The notes under the pieces are model-generated. The model searched no databases. It had not been told where the DNA came from and saw only the letters and a program-made list of their open reading frames with translations. Shown here piece after piece: positions 38,640 to 49,518 of a stretch of 64,000 bases of DNA; within the stretch, counting starts at the first letter, position 1, and every line of letters starts with the position of its first letter. The DNA is from Tolypeutes matacus (taxonomy: Eukaryota > Chordata > Mammalia > Cingulata > Chlamyphoridae), in contig JAKSZT010053887.1 of assembly GCA_026826555.1 (NCBI GenBank), forward strand, positions 68,544,019-68,608,018. The letters are read 5' to 3'. Position numbers and translations under genes: made by a program.

Positions 38640-39830
38640 TTCTGTCTGGATTTCACTTCCCATTTTCAAACTACCATTGTCAGTTTCTGCTCCAGCCACA
38701 GCTTCTAATACAAAGATGTCCAATGATCTCTTTGTTTGTAATTCCAATGGGTACAATTCTTTTTGAGTCAGACTTCTCAGCAATATTTGACACTTTTGAA
38801 CATTCTTTCCTTTAAAATTCTTCCCTTTTCCCCCCAATATACCACCGTTTCCAATTTAAGCTTATTTTTCTAGCTATTCTGTCTCAATACTTTTTAATCA
38901 CCTCCTCTTCCTTGTCAATGATTTAAATATAGAAGTTCCTCAAGGATTTCACTGGACACACTTCTCTTTTCAATCCAGTCTTTCTGAGCAACCTAATTAG
39001 GAGTAATTTATATTCTGATGTGAAATTCTTCCCTCTCCCAGCTTCTGAACCACACATTCTTTGTTTTCCAACTCCAGTTCTAGTCATTCGATTTTAGCTA
39101 CTTATCTATCTCTCCTCTTCTTCATTACTTCTACTTTTAAATGTTGCATTCTCCAGGATTCTCTCTTTGACCCTATTATTGTCTCTCTCATTCACTCTAA
39201 GTAGCATCATTTATGCTGTTGTTTCACTAGAGTATATTTCTACCTTTTCACTCTCCTCTGAACTCCAGCATTGTTTATCCTTTAGATATTTCCACTGAAT
39301 TATCTTTAAGGTATTTAAAAATAACATTCCACCTTGAAGATTTTGGTTCTCTTTTTCTTTCTAATTGTAGTATATGGCTCGTTCATCAACCCCATTGCTG
39401 CTCAGAAAATCCCTTTAAGAAATCCTATTTCCAAAGACAAATTACTCAGATTTGTTTACTTATTTTAACACCAATTCGACCCCCAGGCACAAACTCTTCT
39501 TAAGCATGTGTGTGCTTTTCTTGCATTATATTGGATGGTAAACTGAATTGATTTCCATGCAAGTAAACTGAATTTACTTCACTGAAAATGAAAATGAGGC
39601 CTAACTTGTTATCATGATAATAAATAAAACTATATATGCAAATAGTTTAACAGAGTGCTCTACATATGATTGATCCTTTCCTTTCTGTTTTCCTTCACTT
39701 GGGTCTGTCCAAAATGTACATGTCACCTCAGTAAGACCGCTCTGAATTTGCCCCTGTCCACTCTCCATTTCATTACTCTTTAGTACTATGTCATGGCACA
39801 TGTTTATTGGTAGAGTGGGTACATGTCTTC
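38640..39830. other. Unique DNA
   Basis: Pyrimidine-rich in parts (CTTCTC runs near 39,050-39,260). I see no gene or named repeat. Confidence 0.4.
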
Positions 39831-39834
39831 TCCA

Positions 39835-39950
39835 ATTTAAGATTTATGAGGCCAGGGACTCTGTCATTTTGATCACTATACTGAAGTTCTTAAAACCATG
39901 TTGGCAAAGAGAACTCGCTCACTCAATAGTCGTTGAATGAATAAGGGAAG
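39835..39950 (+). repeat. L2 LINE 3' tail
   Basis: TTATGAGGCCAGGGACTCTG, CTGTCATTTTGATCACTAT, and CAATAGTCGTTGAATGAATAA match the layout of the L2 3' end, including its terminal TGAATGAA repeat. Confidence 0.65.
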
Positions 39951-40426
39951 AAACATTCTCTTTTCACACATGTAATATGAAAAAACACCTGGAATAGTCG
40001 CAGATGAATCAAAAGATTGTGGAAAACAGAGTCATCTTGGCTATTTATAAGTTTGGAAACTCTAAGGAAGTAACTGAGGTATCCTTAATTTATGTTTCTC
40101 TTCTATTTTTATATGAAGATAAAGTGAGATAAAGTGTTTCCCTCCAAATAAAGGACTTTCTAATACCCAAATGTATAATGTTTAATAATCTTCCTTTCTT
40201 TGATGAAGACATGGCTCTTGATATTTTTTTGAAGTAATGATTGATTTACATTGATACACTTGAAATCTCTGGGTCACTCTTTGGCTCAATAGTAATCATT
40301 TTCCAGAGAATTACCGTGATTTATGTAGCAAATTAATAAATTCACAGTGTTAGAATACAAAACTGTGTTTTTTTTAAGTACAGTATTGTGATTGTCTAGT
40401 AAAATTCCAAGTATATGTTAGGTACC

Positions 40427-40861
40427 TGTATTAGTAAGGGTTTTCTAGGGAAACAGAATCAAGAGAAGATATTTAATAATAGATTTAATAAAATTCTCTC
40501 ATGTGACCATGGAGATGCACAAGTCCAAATTCCATAGGCAAGCTGCAAACCAAGGGCTCCAATGAGGGTCCTTGATGAGTTCCCAGGAGACATTGGCTGT
40601 CCAAAGTCAAGCTGGAAAATTCTCTCTGAATGCTGAAATCACTTTCCTTTTTAAGACATTCATCTGATTGGATAAAACATAACTCATTGCTGACAGCAGT
40701 CTCCATGGTTGATTGTAAATATGATCAGCCATTTATGCAATAAACTCACTGGTGACTAAAGTCCATAAATGTCCTTCTATTGCAGTTAGCCCAGTGCTTG
40801 TTTGACCAAACAGCTGAGCACAATTACCTGGCGGAGTTGTCACATTAGCTTAACCATCACA
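40427..40861 (-). repeat. ERV-L 3' LTR
   Basis: In element orientation it begins TGTGATGGTTAAGC and ends ACTAATACA. It is a clear but diverged match to the other LTR at 46,670-47,108; for example both contain GCTGGAAAATTCTCTCTGAA. The two LTRs were identical at insertion, so their differences measure the age. Confidence 0.93.
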
Positions 40862-40873
40862 GTCCACCCCTTG
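40862..40873 (-). promoter_or_regulatory. Polypurine tract of the ERV
   Basis: In element orientation AAGGGGTGGAC lies directly before the 3' LTR. A purine run at this place normally primes plus-strand DNA synthesis in retroviruses. One T interrupts it. Confidence 0.65.
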
Positions 40874-41189
40874 TCAACTTGGCAACCATGCACATTACCT
40901 TAAACAATATTTAGTCTTTAAATAAAAACAATAACAGAGATGCATATATATATATATATTCAACTCTCTTGCATACAATTGGAAACACATTAATTCCCTA
41001 CAGAATAAGGTGCAAGTCCTTGGGTAATATTCACTCTTAAACTTGACATCCTTACATATTATGAAATAAAACTGATACAACTTATCATATGATAAGAGAA
41101 AAGGTTAGGGAAGAAAACAAATATATTTGTTTTATGTACATAAACAATTACATTCATAACAAAACAAAGAAGAAAGATTCATGACGATT

Positions 41190-41735
41190 GCACTCCTCAT
41201 TTCTATAACTGGTCATGTGGTCAAAGTTCATATTTATCACTACCTTCTTCCACTACCCATTCCATGTTCCCATTACCCTCAGCAAGCACCTTAGCTGCCC
41301 ATGGTTCTTTGCCTGCTGGGGTGACCCAAACTATCATTCCTGAATATTCTGGACCATTGTTATCCTGCTTGGATTGAGTTGTTGCAATTTTCCATCGACT
41401 TTAATCACAGGGCATGGCAGTACTAGGAGATGTCCTAGAGGATCTCCTGTATTCTAGGCAAACTCATCTTTAACCTCATTATGTAGATGCAGTCCTATTT
41501 CTCCTTGATAGTCAAGATGAGTCACCCCAGCCAATACAGTAATTCCCTTCTTTGCCTTTTGATTCAGAGGTAAAAGGAGCCCAGACTGGCCAGGAGGCAG
41601 TCATAACTTCCAACTCAATGGAATTGTTGCTGTGTTCCCTGGTGGAAGGACTCTTATTTTTGGAACTAAGATCTGTAGACCAGCAGAGCTTAAGGTTGCA
41701 GGGACAGGAAGCAAAAATTTTCCTAGTGGATCACT
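41190..41735 (-). pseudogene. ERV-L dUTPase-like domain and tail
   Basis: Downstream of integrase, the frame reads ATLSSAGLQILVP, then after a stop LPPGQSGLLLPLNQ, then GVTHLDYQGEIGLHLHN, and later VWVTPAGKEPWAAKVLAEG. The GLLLP and DYQGEI segments line up with the substrate-binding motifs of trimeric dUTPases, enzymes that remove dUTP before it enters viral DNA. Presence of this domain after integrase is a known ERV-L trait. The TGA after PLSWKL and further stops break the reading. Because motif matching is by eye, the exact limits of the domain are approximate. Confidence 0.75.
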
Positions 41736-41749
41736 AGAGGTATTAGTGA

Positions 41750-42560
41750 GTGGTACCACTCCCATTTCCACCCCTTGATTCCTGGACCCATGAGTCCTGG
41801 CTATGGGAGAAACAGCACCATAGAGTGAATACTGATTTAGAGCATACACACCCTCCTGGAGACCATTGCCCCAGCTATGCAAGGTATTGCCACGTAGTTA
41901 GCAACATAATTGAGTCTTCAAAAGGCCATTCCACTGTCCTATCAATCCAGTTGCTTCAGGATGATGGGGAACATGGTAAGACCAGTGAATTCCATAGGCA
42001 TGTGCCTATTCCCACACATCATTGGCTGTGAAATGGGTTCCTTGATCAGAAGCAATGCTGTTTGGAATGCCATAGGGGTTGATAAGACATTTGGTAAGTC
42101 CTTGGATAGTAGTTTTGGAAGAAGTATTGTGTGCATGGAATGCAAACACATATCCGGAGTACGTGTATATTCCAGTTAAAAACAAATCGCTGCCTCTTTC
42201 ATGATGGAAGTGGTCCAATGTAACCAAACTGCCACTGGGTAGCAGGCTGATCACTTTGGGAAATGGCACCATATCAGGGGCTGAGTGTGTCTCTGCTGCT
42301 TGCAGATTAGGTACTCATCAGTGGCTATAGTCAAGTCAACCTTGGTGAGAGAAAGTCCAAGTTTCTGAACCCATACATAATCTCCATCCTTACCTCCATG
42401 GCCACTTTGTTTATGAACCCATTGGGCAATGGTGGGAGTGGCTGGGAAAAGATGATGACTATTACCCATGGAGTGGGTCATCTTATCCACCTGGATATAA
42501 AATCTTCCTCTGCTGAAGTCACTCTCTGGTGAACACTCATGTGGCACAAAACATTTTCAT
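41750..42560 (-). pseudogene. ERV-L integrase relic
   Basis: Integrase joins viral DNA to the host chromosome. Two readable pieces cover its N-terminal and core regions. The frame at 42,547-42,251 contains QWVHKQSGHGGKDGDYVWVQ and LICKQQ, in the place of the zinc-binding H/C region. The frame at 42,272-42,006 contains a TLDHFHHERG segment around the first core aspartate and the core motif IASDQGTHFTA. Downstream at about 41,925-41,975 the minus strand reads PHHPEATGLIGQWNGLL. Retroviral integrases have the third catalytic residue, glutamate, in the position occupied here by the glycine of LIGQWNG. A frameshift separates the pieces. The enzyme is dead. Confidence 0.88.
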
Positions 42561-42583
42561 GTTTTTTGCCCACTCAGAAAGGT

Positions 42584-42910
42584 CTATCCACATACCTTTT
42601 GCCCAGACCTCTTTGTCACCAATTTTCCAATCATGTTCTTTTCAAGTCCCTGACCATCTAGCCAAACCACTGGCAACAGTCCATGAATCAGTGTACAAAT
42701 GCACCTCTGGCCATTTCTTATTCCATGCAATATGAACAACCAGGTGCACAGCTTGAAATTCTGCTCATTGGAGGGATTTGCCCTCACCACTGTCCTCGGG
42801 GACCTCATGGAAAGGCGCTGCAGTGCTGCAACTGTCCACTTTGAAGTGGTACCTGCATATTGTGCAGAACCATTTGTAAACCAGCCACGAATTTTCTCTT
42901 CCTCAGTCAA
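42584..42910 (-). pseudogene. ERV-L RNase H relic
   Basis: RNase H degrades the RNA of the RNA-DNA hybrid during reverse transcription. The 108-codon open piece begins TEEEKIRGWFTNGSAQYAGT. The family has aspartate in the sequence F-T-D-G-S as a metal ligand; here codon 13 (42,874-42,872) encodes asparagine. Further along, the frame includes LCTWLFILHGIRNGQRC. A connecting RT region with the phrase ALVETERLSMGHQVTMRPE is open in a different frame at 43,284-43,075. Confidence 0.85.
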
Positions 42911-43439
42911 CTGATTGTAAGGGACTCCTCAAGAGGCCAAAGCTGTGGGCTGGGAAAGAGAAGGTAATGTAGCAAGAGTGGTGACCATAGGCTTTTGGGC
43001 TTCCTCTTCATCTAAGTTACTTGTGCCTTCAGGACCCACTCGAGCCCTAGCTCGTATATACCACTTCTACTTTATTATGGAGTACTGCTGTGCATGCCCA
43101 ACTTTTTAGTTGGTGGGTCAGACAATACCCAGCTCACGATAGGCAACTCAGGTCTCATGGTAACTTGATGGCCCATGGATAAGCGTTCAGTCTCTACTAA
43201 GGCCCAATAGAGGGCCAAAAGTTGTTTCTGAAAAGGAAAGCAGAGGATGGAAGGGATCTGCTCCAAAATCCTAATGGTCTGCATTGTGAGTCTCCTTTAG
43301 TGGCCTGCCAAAGGCTCCAGACGGCACCTCTATTTGCCACTGAGACTTCCAGCACATTGGATCTGCTGTATTATATGGCCCAAGCAGTAGTGCAGCTTGC
43401 AGAGCTGCTTGGACCTGTCACAGAGCCTCCTCTTGCTCC

Positions 43440-44380
43440 AGCCCCTAATCAAAACTAGCAGTTTTTCTGGTCACCTGGTAGATGGGCTGGAGTAACACAT
43501 CCAAATGAGAAATGTTTTGTTTACAAAAACCAAAGAGATCAACTAAGCGTTATGCCTCTTTTTTGGTCATAGGAGGGGACAGAGGCAGCAGCTTATCCTT
43601 CACTTTGGAAGGAATATCTCGACATGCCCCACACCAATGGACACCTAGAAATTTCACTGAGGTGGAAGGCCCCTGTATTTTTGTTGGATTTATCTCCCAT
43701 CCCCTCTCATGCAAATTCCTTACCAACAAGTCTAGAGTCATTGCTACTTTTTGTTCACTACATTCTATCAACATGATATCATCAATATAATAGACCAGTG
43801 TGATGTCTTGCAGAAGGGAGAGATGATCAAAGTCCCTGCCAACAATACTATGACATAGGCTGGAGAGTTGATATACCTCTGAGGCAGGACAGTGAAGGTA
43901 TATTGCTGGCCTTGCCAAATGAAAACAAACTGTTTCTGGTGGTTCTTACTAATGGTAATTGAGATAAAAGCCTTTACTAGATCAATAATTGCATACCAGG
44001 TAGCAGAGGATGTGTTGATTTGCTCAGGCAATGATACCACACATGGGACAGCAGGTGTGATTGGAGTCACTATCTGATTAAGGTTATGATAATCTACTGT
44101 CATCGTCCAAGATCCTGCTTACTACACAGGCCAAATAGGAGAGTTGAATGGGAACGTGGTGAGAATCATCAACCCTGCATCCTTCAAATCCTTGATGGTG
44201 GCACTAATCTCTGTAATCCCTCCAGGAATCCAGTATTGTTTTTGATTTACTATTTTGCTAGGTAGGGGCAGTTCGTGTGGCTTCCACTTGCCCTTTCCTA
44301 CCATAATAGCCCTTACTCCACAAGTCAGGGATCCAATGTGTGGATTCTGCCAGTTACTGAGTATGTCTTTTCCAATTATA
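43440..44380 (-). pseudogene. ERV-L reverse transcriptase relic
   Basis: The polymerase that copies the viral RNA. In order along the minus strand: WIPGGITEISATIKDLKDAG and FNSPIWPV (ending at a stop near 44,122), TMTVDYHNLNQIV and [25 protein letters not shown], then in another frame [17 protein letters not shown] and the polymerase active site [12 protein letters not shown] spans 43,778-43,789, with both aspartates kept. At least one stop and one frameshift (between 43,768 and 43,918) interrupt the gene. The first catalytic aspartate region reads AIIDLVKAF, also kept. YIDD is the form found in ERV-L. Confidence 0.92.
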
Positions 44381-44384
44381 CATT

Positions 44385-44600
44385 CTGGAACTGGAGAAAT
44401 AACCACAGAATGGGTCTGGGGACCCACCAGATACCCTGCGAGATGGAACTAAGCTAAAACTCCATCAAACACCTGACCTCCATAAGCCCCTACTTTGACT
44501 TGTGGACCACAGTGATGTTTTGGGTCTCCTGGAATTAATGTCATTTCAGAACCAGTATCTAATAATCCCTGAAATATCTGATTATTTCCTTTTTCCCAAT
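44385..44600 (-). pseudogene. ERV-L protease relic
   Basis: An aspartic protease, which would cut the viral polyproteins. The minus strand encodes FQGLLDTGSEMTLIPGD, with the active-site triad DTG intact (DTGSE at 44,545-44,559). Later come VKVGAYGGQVFDG and CIIGKDILSNWQ, which match the flap and the C-terminal IIG(R/K)D segments of the family. A stop at about 44,450 splits the reading. It sits immediately before RT, the expected order. Confidence 0.85.
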
Positions 44601-44699
44601 GCACAGTTACTCTAGTAAAAGGCCATAGGTCTCCTTGGGGAAAAGTGGGAGGAAGATAAACAGTATAAATTTTTGACAGTGTAACAGGATCCTTCCCTA

Positions 44700-46648
44700 A
44701 AGGGACCTGGCCTTCTCTTCATTCAAGGGGCTCTGGGTCTGTAAAGTATCTCAAATCTGAGAATTGATTAAGGTGCCATGATTCTCTATGTCTGTAACTC
44801 AAGTTAGGGTTTTGTTCACTTGAATTAAAACTCTTCTGCTTATACATATCAAGTGGGAACTTAGTAGACTGCCCATCCAGATAGCCCATGATTGATTAGC
44901 CAACACCCTAACTCCATGCAACTCAGAGTCCTTTGATTACTGCTTTGAACCTGCCTTTCATCACAGTAATCATGCCCACCTTGTCTTCGGCAATTAACTG
45001 CTGATAACTGACTTTTACAGGCCCGATATCCAATCATCCTCATAATGTTTAAAGATTCTAGTTCCATTCCAACAGTTCCAACAGTAATATCTGGACTACA
45101 GAGAAGAGCAACACAGAGTTCTTCAGGAAATATGGAGTTAGTCTTACAAACTTATTCCTCACACTCTTGGTTAAAGGTGTATCCTCTAGACATTCCCAGG
45201 GTGGGTGGCAGGTCATAAATGGTAAATCAATTCTAGCATTCCAATCTCTCTAAGCCTTTGAATTCCCTCTTCTACTGTATACGAGGGTATATTGGGCATC
45301 TCAATCTCAGATATGGTAGGCCATGTTTTGGTCCATGATTCAATCAGCCACCCAAACAGTTAGAGCCCTTTCTAACCCCTCAAGCTACAGCATTGAATCC
45401 AGAATTTCTGCTTAGTGGGCCCATATAAATAAATTCAAACTGGCCCAACTTTATATTCCATCCACCATTACCCCATACACTTAGTGTCCATTTCCACACA
45501 TATTCCCCTGATTTCTGTCTATATAAGTTGGAAAACTCATGCATTTCTTTTAGAGTATAGTGTACTTCCTCATTGGTCACACTTTGTATTTTGCTTTGGT
45601 GGCTTGTTGTGATTTTAGTCTAGTAATAGGTCTGGAAGAGAAGAAGGGTGGTGGGGGTGGGTAAGGAGAAGGATTAGAAATGCTTTGCAAGCTACTGACC
45701 TCAGGGCATTCCTTTGCATTTTCATTTAGTAAAACAGGATTAATCTCTTCAGGCAGGGATTGGAAGGCAGATTCCTCAGGGCAGAGGGCAGGTTGGGCAG
45801 TGCATGCTGGAGTTTGGCTGGTACCTGCTTCAGGGCTGGGAGGAGGTCCAGAATCCCTGGGACAGATCAGAGGCTGGTTAGTATAGGCTATAGTTTGGCT
45901 GGTACATACTTCAGGGCTGGAAGGAGGTCTACACTCCCTGGGGCAGGCTGGAGGCTGAGTGATACAAGGTTTTTATTGTGTGGTCTCCATAGGGCAGGCC
46001 ATCACATATTTATCTGACAAAGTCTCAGCAGTATCTAGAGGTCCAATGTCCTCACCAATATCATCGTCATCCCATTTGTCTCCATCCCAATCCTGAGGAT
46101 TCCACTCCTTTTCAATCAATACCTTCACTTTAACAACAGACACCCTGTGAGGTTGAGATTTTAGTTTCCTTTGTAACTCTGCTACTTATACAATAAGACC
46201 CTAAATTTGGTTTTCAGAGATCTCAAGTCTGTGGTTCCATGAAATAAGATTTTCTTTTAGAGCACACATAGAAACTTTCACATCATTCATGTGGCATTTA
46301 AGTTGCAAATATGAAGACTTTAGCTCATCCCTTTCTTTAGTAACTATATCCAAAGTATCTAGGAGAAACCAGCCAACATCATCGGTACCTTTTGATTTCA
46401 CAAAACTCTGTTAAAGTGTTGAAAACACTCTCACCCAGATCCTTGCCTCTTATAAGCACAGAAGTAGAGGTATCCAGTGATGATATTTTTTGTTTCTCCA
46501 TTGGAAACTCACACAATGGACTGTTAGTGGCCTCTTGATTATTGGAAAGGGAGTCATTAGTACCCTTGAGTTCATTTAGAGTATAAAGCCAATTGCAAAA
46601 CTCCCAGAACCACTTCAGAAATCCTACGTTTAAGATTCTGTTCCTCAA
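44700..46648 (-). pseudogene. ERV-L gag relic
   Basis: The gag region lies between the primer site and the protease. Gag proteins form the particle. Near the N-terminus an open piece at 46,401-46,201 (KSKGTDDVGWFLLDTLDIV, then a heptad-like TKERDELKSSYLQLKCHM) looks coiled-coil, a known feature of ERV-L gag. The middle is proline-rich and carries an 81-bp tandem repeat. The piece at 45,580-45,380 (HEFSNLYRQKSGEYVWKWTL, then WGNGGWNI) resembles a capsid domain. Many stops and frame changes are present, so limits of matrix and capsid cannot be set. Confidence 0.75.
45806..45967 (-). repeat. 81-bp tandem repeat in ERV gag
   Basis: AGTTTGGCTGGTAC occurs at 45,811 and again at 45,892, exactly 81 bases apart, with similar sequence around it (TTCAGGGCTGG...AGGAGGTC, TCCCTGGG). 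81 is a multiple of three, so one unit encodes 27 residues. The minus-strand reading is proline-rich (SPEAGTSQTPACTAQPALCP in one unit, SPEVCTSQTIAYTNQPLICP in the next). A partial third unit may precede it. Confidence 0.85.
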
Positions 46649-46650
46649 GA

Positions 46651-46666
46651 ACCACTCCTGGTACCA
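46651..46666 (-). promoter_or_regulatory. ERV primer binding site (tRNA-Leu)
   Basis: In element orientation TGGTACCAGGAGTGG follows the 5' LTR after three bases. It is complementary to the 3' end of leucine tRNAs (…CCACTCCTGGTACCA). This is where a tRNA would prime minus-strand DNA synthesis, and it names the ERV-L group. Confidence 0.88.
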
Positions 46667-46669
46667 AGC

Positions 46670-47108
46670 TGTATTGGTTAGTATTCTCTAGGGAAACAGA
46701 ATCAACAGGCGATATCTCTAAATATTATAAGACTTTATAAAATTCTCTCATGTTATCAGGGGGATGCACAAGTCCAAATTCCACAGGCAGGCAGCAAACC
46801 AGGGGCTCTGAGAGAAGGACCTTGATGAGTTCCCAGGAGATGTTGGTTGTTCGAATTCAAGCTGGAAAATTCTCTCTGAATGCTGAAATCACTTCCCATT
46901 TTGAGGCTTTCAAATGATTGGATAAAATATCACTCATTGCTGACAGCAATCTCCATGGTTGATTGCAGATATAATGAGCCATCTATGCAAAAAACTCACT
47001 GGTGATTAAAGTCCATAAATGCCCTTGTATTACAATGAGCTCAGTGCTTGTGTGACCAAACAGCTGGGCACAATTACTTGGCCAAGTTTACACCTTAGGT
47101 ACATCACA
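46670..47108 (-). repeat. ERV-L 5' LTR
   Basis: Begins TGTGATGTACC in element orientation and ends ACCAATACA. It pairs with the LTR at 40,427-40,861 and is followed by the tRNA-Leu primer site. It would have carried the promoter; I cannot point to a convincing TATA box. Confidence 0.92.
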
Positions 47109-47113
47109 GTACC

Positions 47114-47985
47114 TAAAAATATCCCAAACTGAAATCAGAAAACCTCTTGCTGTTTTCCTTCTTCTTTTTTTTTTTTTAACCTTCATAAGAAAGAAAGACT
47201 AATTCCTGAATATTTTACCATATCAGAATGTTATTTTCTTACGAATGCCATTTTTAAGGATACTTTAAAATTAAATCCTTCTAATGTATTAATATTCAGT
47301 GGCATTTCTTTCCATAATATTGGGTAAAGTGTGTATCCAACCCTTATTCTCAGCCTTGTCAAGGGGAGGAATTACTAATCTGAATGGTCTAGAGCTGTGC
47401 AAATTTTGAGCTGTGCATATTAACGGGCAGTGACCCTTGGATGCAGTTCCCTATTCCATGTGTAATTCTCATGTATACTGATAAGCAAATTTCCTTATAA
47501 GATCTTCTCTTGTGTGTGTAGCAGCACACTCATCTAGTCATATGGATAGATGGCAATTTTAGGTCAACAGGGAGCACTGAGAAGCTTCTGAGACCAAACT
47601 CATACTCTGGCCAATAGTGAGACTACTTTAGAGATAACAGGCAACTAGATACCTATAAACAGATACTTTGATTTTGCATCTGTAATTGACCCTCTCAATT
47701 TTAGCTTCCTAGGAAAAATCAGGAGAGGTATAGCTAGATAAAAGATTCAACAATGACTGATTATTTTCACTAAAATATTTTATAATATCAATAAATTACC
47801 CTGAATCCAAATATATATTGTGAGTATCTATTATAACAAGTTGCTAATTTTAACTTTAAACTCCCTTCCATTCTTGAGATATTCTTAAATCCCTGTCCAA
47901 GTAAATAGTTTAAATTGTGATTTGAAATGAACAATGGTCATACTTTTAAATAAGTATGGTTTAAAATATGAAAGAAGTATATATT
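47114..47985. other. Unique DNA
   Basis: No gene or named repeat recognised. Confidence 0.4.
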
Positions 47986-48433
47986 TGTTTTAGTTTACTA
48001 GGCTGCTGAAAGCAATAAACCAGAAAAAGGTTGGCATTTACAGTAGGGATTTATTGGCTTGCAAGCTCACAATTCTGAAGTTGAGAAAAATGTCCAAATC
48101 AAGGCAATTTTCTTTCCCTGAAGACTGGCTGCCTTTGATCCTGGACTTCTTTGTCACAAGGCTAGGCACATGGCAGTGTCTGCTGGTCTCTCCTTTCTCT
48201 TCTGGATTTTGTTGCTTCTGCTTCTGGCTTCCTAAGGCTTTCTCTCTGTGTCTCTCTCTGTATTCACCCCGTCTATAAAAGACTCCAATAAGAGGACTAA
48301 GACCCATCCTGGTTCACACCCTACTGAAGTAACCTAATCAAAATGTCCTATGCAAAATAGGTTTACACACACAGGAATGGATTAACGCTAAGAACTTAAT
48401 TTTCTGGGGCCCATCCAACTTCAAACTGTCACA
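47986..48433 (-). mobile_element. MaLR/MLT1-like solo LTR with perfect TSD
   Basis: Plus-strand reading: TGTTTTAGTTTACTAGGCTG, GGATTTATTGGCTTGCAAGC, AAGACTCCAATAAGAGGAC, AAGACCCATCCTGGTTCAC and an end at CAAACTGTCACA. ATATT lies immediately outside both ends (47981-47985 and 48434-48438), a perfect 5-bp target duplication, so the boundaries are exact and only an LTR remains. Confidence 0.85.
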
Positions 48434-48579
48434 ATATTTACTAATAGAAATGTTAGGGGAAAAAGGAAAAAGTACAAGTGATGTAAATCACTCATTAAAA
48501 TAACCCAGAGCAAGAAACTGTACATTGTTTGGAGAATTTTCATTCTGTATTTGCATATAGAAAAATAAAATGCATATGA

Positions 48580-48870
48580 TTTTTATACCTTTTCATTTAA
48601 CATATTAGGAAAATCATTCATGCCATTATAAGTTATTCATCAACATCTTTACAATTGTAGCAAATAATTGGTCATGATTTTCCTAATCATTCTATTGTGG
48701 ACATTTAGCTATTTTGCCCTAAGTTTGCCATTAGAAAATTTAGGGCAAACTTAGGGCATTTCCATCTGCATTTCTATTTTCTCCATGATTCCTCAAAATT
48801 AATTTATTGGATCAAATATTTTAAAACTCTTGAAATATTGGAAAATTGTAAAATAAGCTTCCAGTAATAG
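48580..48870. repeat. Possible old L1-type 3' UTR fragment
   Basis: Phrases such as ATTCTATTGTGGACATTTAG, TTATTGGATCAAATATTTTA and CTCTTGAAATATTGGAAAATTG resemble a widespread old interspersed repeat. A 15-bp perfect hairpin lies inside (48,715-48,758). The family is not certain. Confidence 0.35.
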
Positions 48871-49274
48871 TGCATGAAGGAATTCATTTCAGCAAAAATT
48901 CATTCAGTGTGAAGAATTCTCATTGCAAAAAATAGTAACTTAAATGATGCTAAAATAATTTGCATTACTAAAATTTCCTTAACCCTATTATTTTTCCTAC
49001 TTTCATTTCCTTTGGTATGTTATCTTTACAGAACATTTATAAATCTTTCTAGAATTGCAATGCTATGAACAGAAGATAAATCTTTTGTTGCCATATATAC
49101 TGGACAGTTATGGGATAACTCATACACATGAACAGCATACAAATCTATATAACGGGTGTAGGTAACATGAATTTTGTCATCCATCGCAGATATAAGTAAC
49201 ATAATATGTATTTCACTTCTCTTAATGAAATATAATCTGTCTTGAGAGCCCATAAAAATATGCTTGTAGGAAAT

Positions 49275-49495
49275 TCAATGCCAGTCATTGTTGGGGTTCT
49301 TCTTCCCACCAAGAATTCTGAATAAGGTACAGGAGTTCTGCCTAGGTCAGAATTAGGAAACAGAGGTGACATGATGGTTCTGTTTACATGGTTTGTCCTG
49401 CTCTCTCCACTAGCAGATGATCGGTGCAGTTTTATTCTCCCCAATTTCTGAGGCTTTGCTGTCTGGGGCCTAAGGGGAAACAAGTCTGTCCAATC
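49275..49495 (-). repeat. Possible LTR fragment
   Basis: On the minus strand the block has GGGAGAATAAAACTGCACC (an AATAAA) and ends GGGAAGAAGAACCCCAACA. An end in ...CCAACA after an AATAAA is LTR-like. The 5' half is missing and the family is not recognised. The open minus-strand frame through it (49,483-49,145) has no family resemblance. Confidence 0.3.
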
Positions 49496-49518
49496 TTAAT
49501 TCTTTAAGGGCTCAGCAC

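Larger units (their letters stand above)
40427..47108 (-). mobile_element. Complete ERV-L-type provirus, defective
   Basis: An endogenous retrovirus of 6,682 bp on the minus strand. Two LTRs of about 435-439 bp bound it. GTACC is present directly outside both ends (40422-40426 and 47109-47113), a 5-bp target duplication. Next to the 5' LTR is a primer binding site matching tRNA-Leu. Going downstream come gag, protease, RT, RNase H, integrase and a dUTPase-like domain, and then the 3' LTR. The gap between dUTPase and LTR is too short for env. Leucine primer, 5-bp duplication, dUTPase after integrase and no env are known traits of class III ERV-L. Every gene has stops, frameshifts or lost catalytic residues, so the copy is not functional. 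Confidence 0.93.

Noticed and set aside
42529..44457. Plus-strand open frames through the ERV
   Set aside because: Antisense to clear retroviral RT, RNase H and protease sequence.
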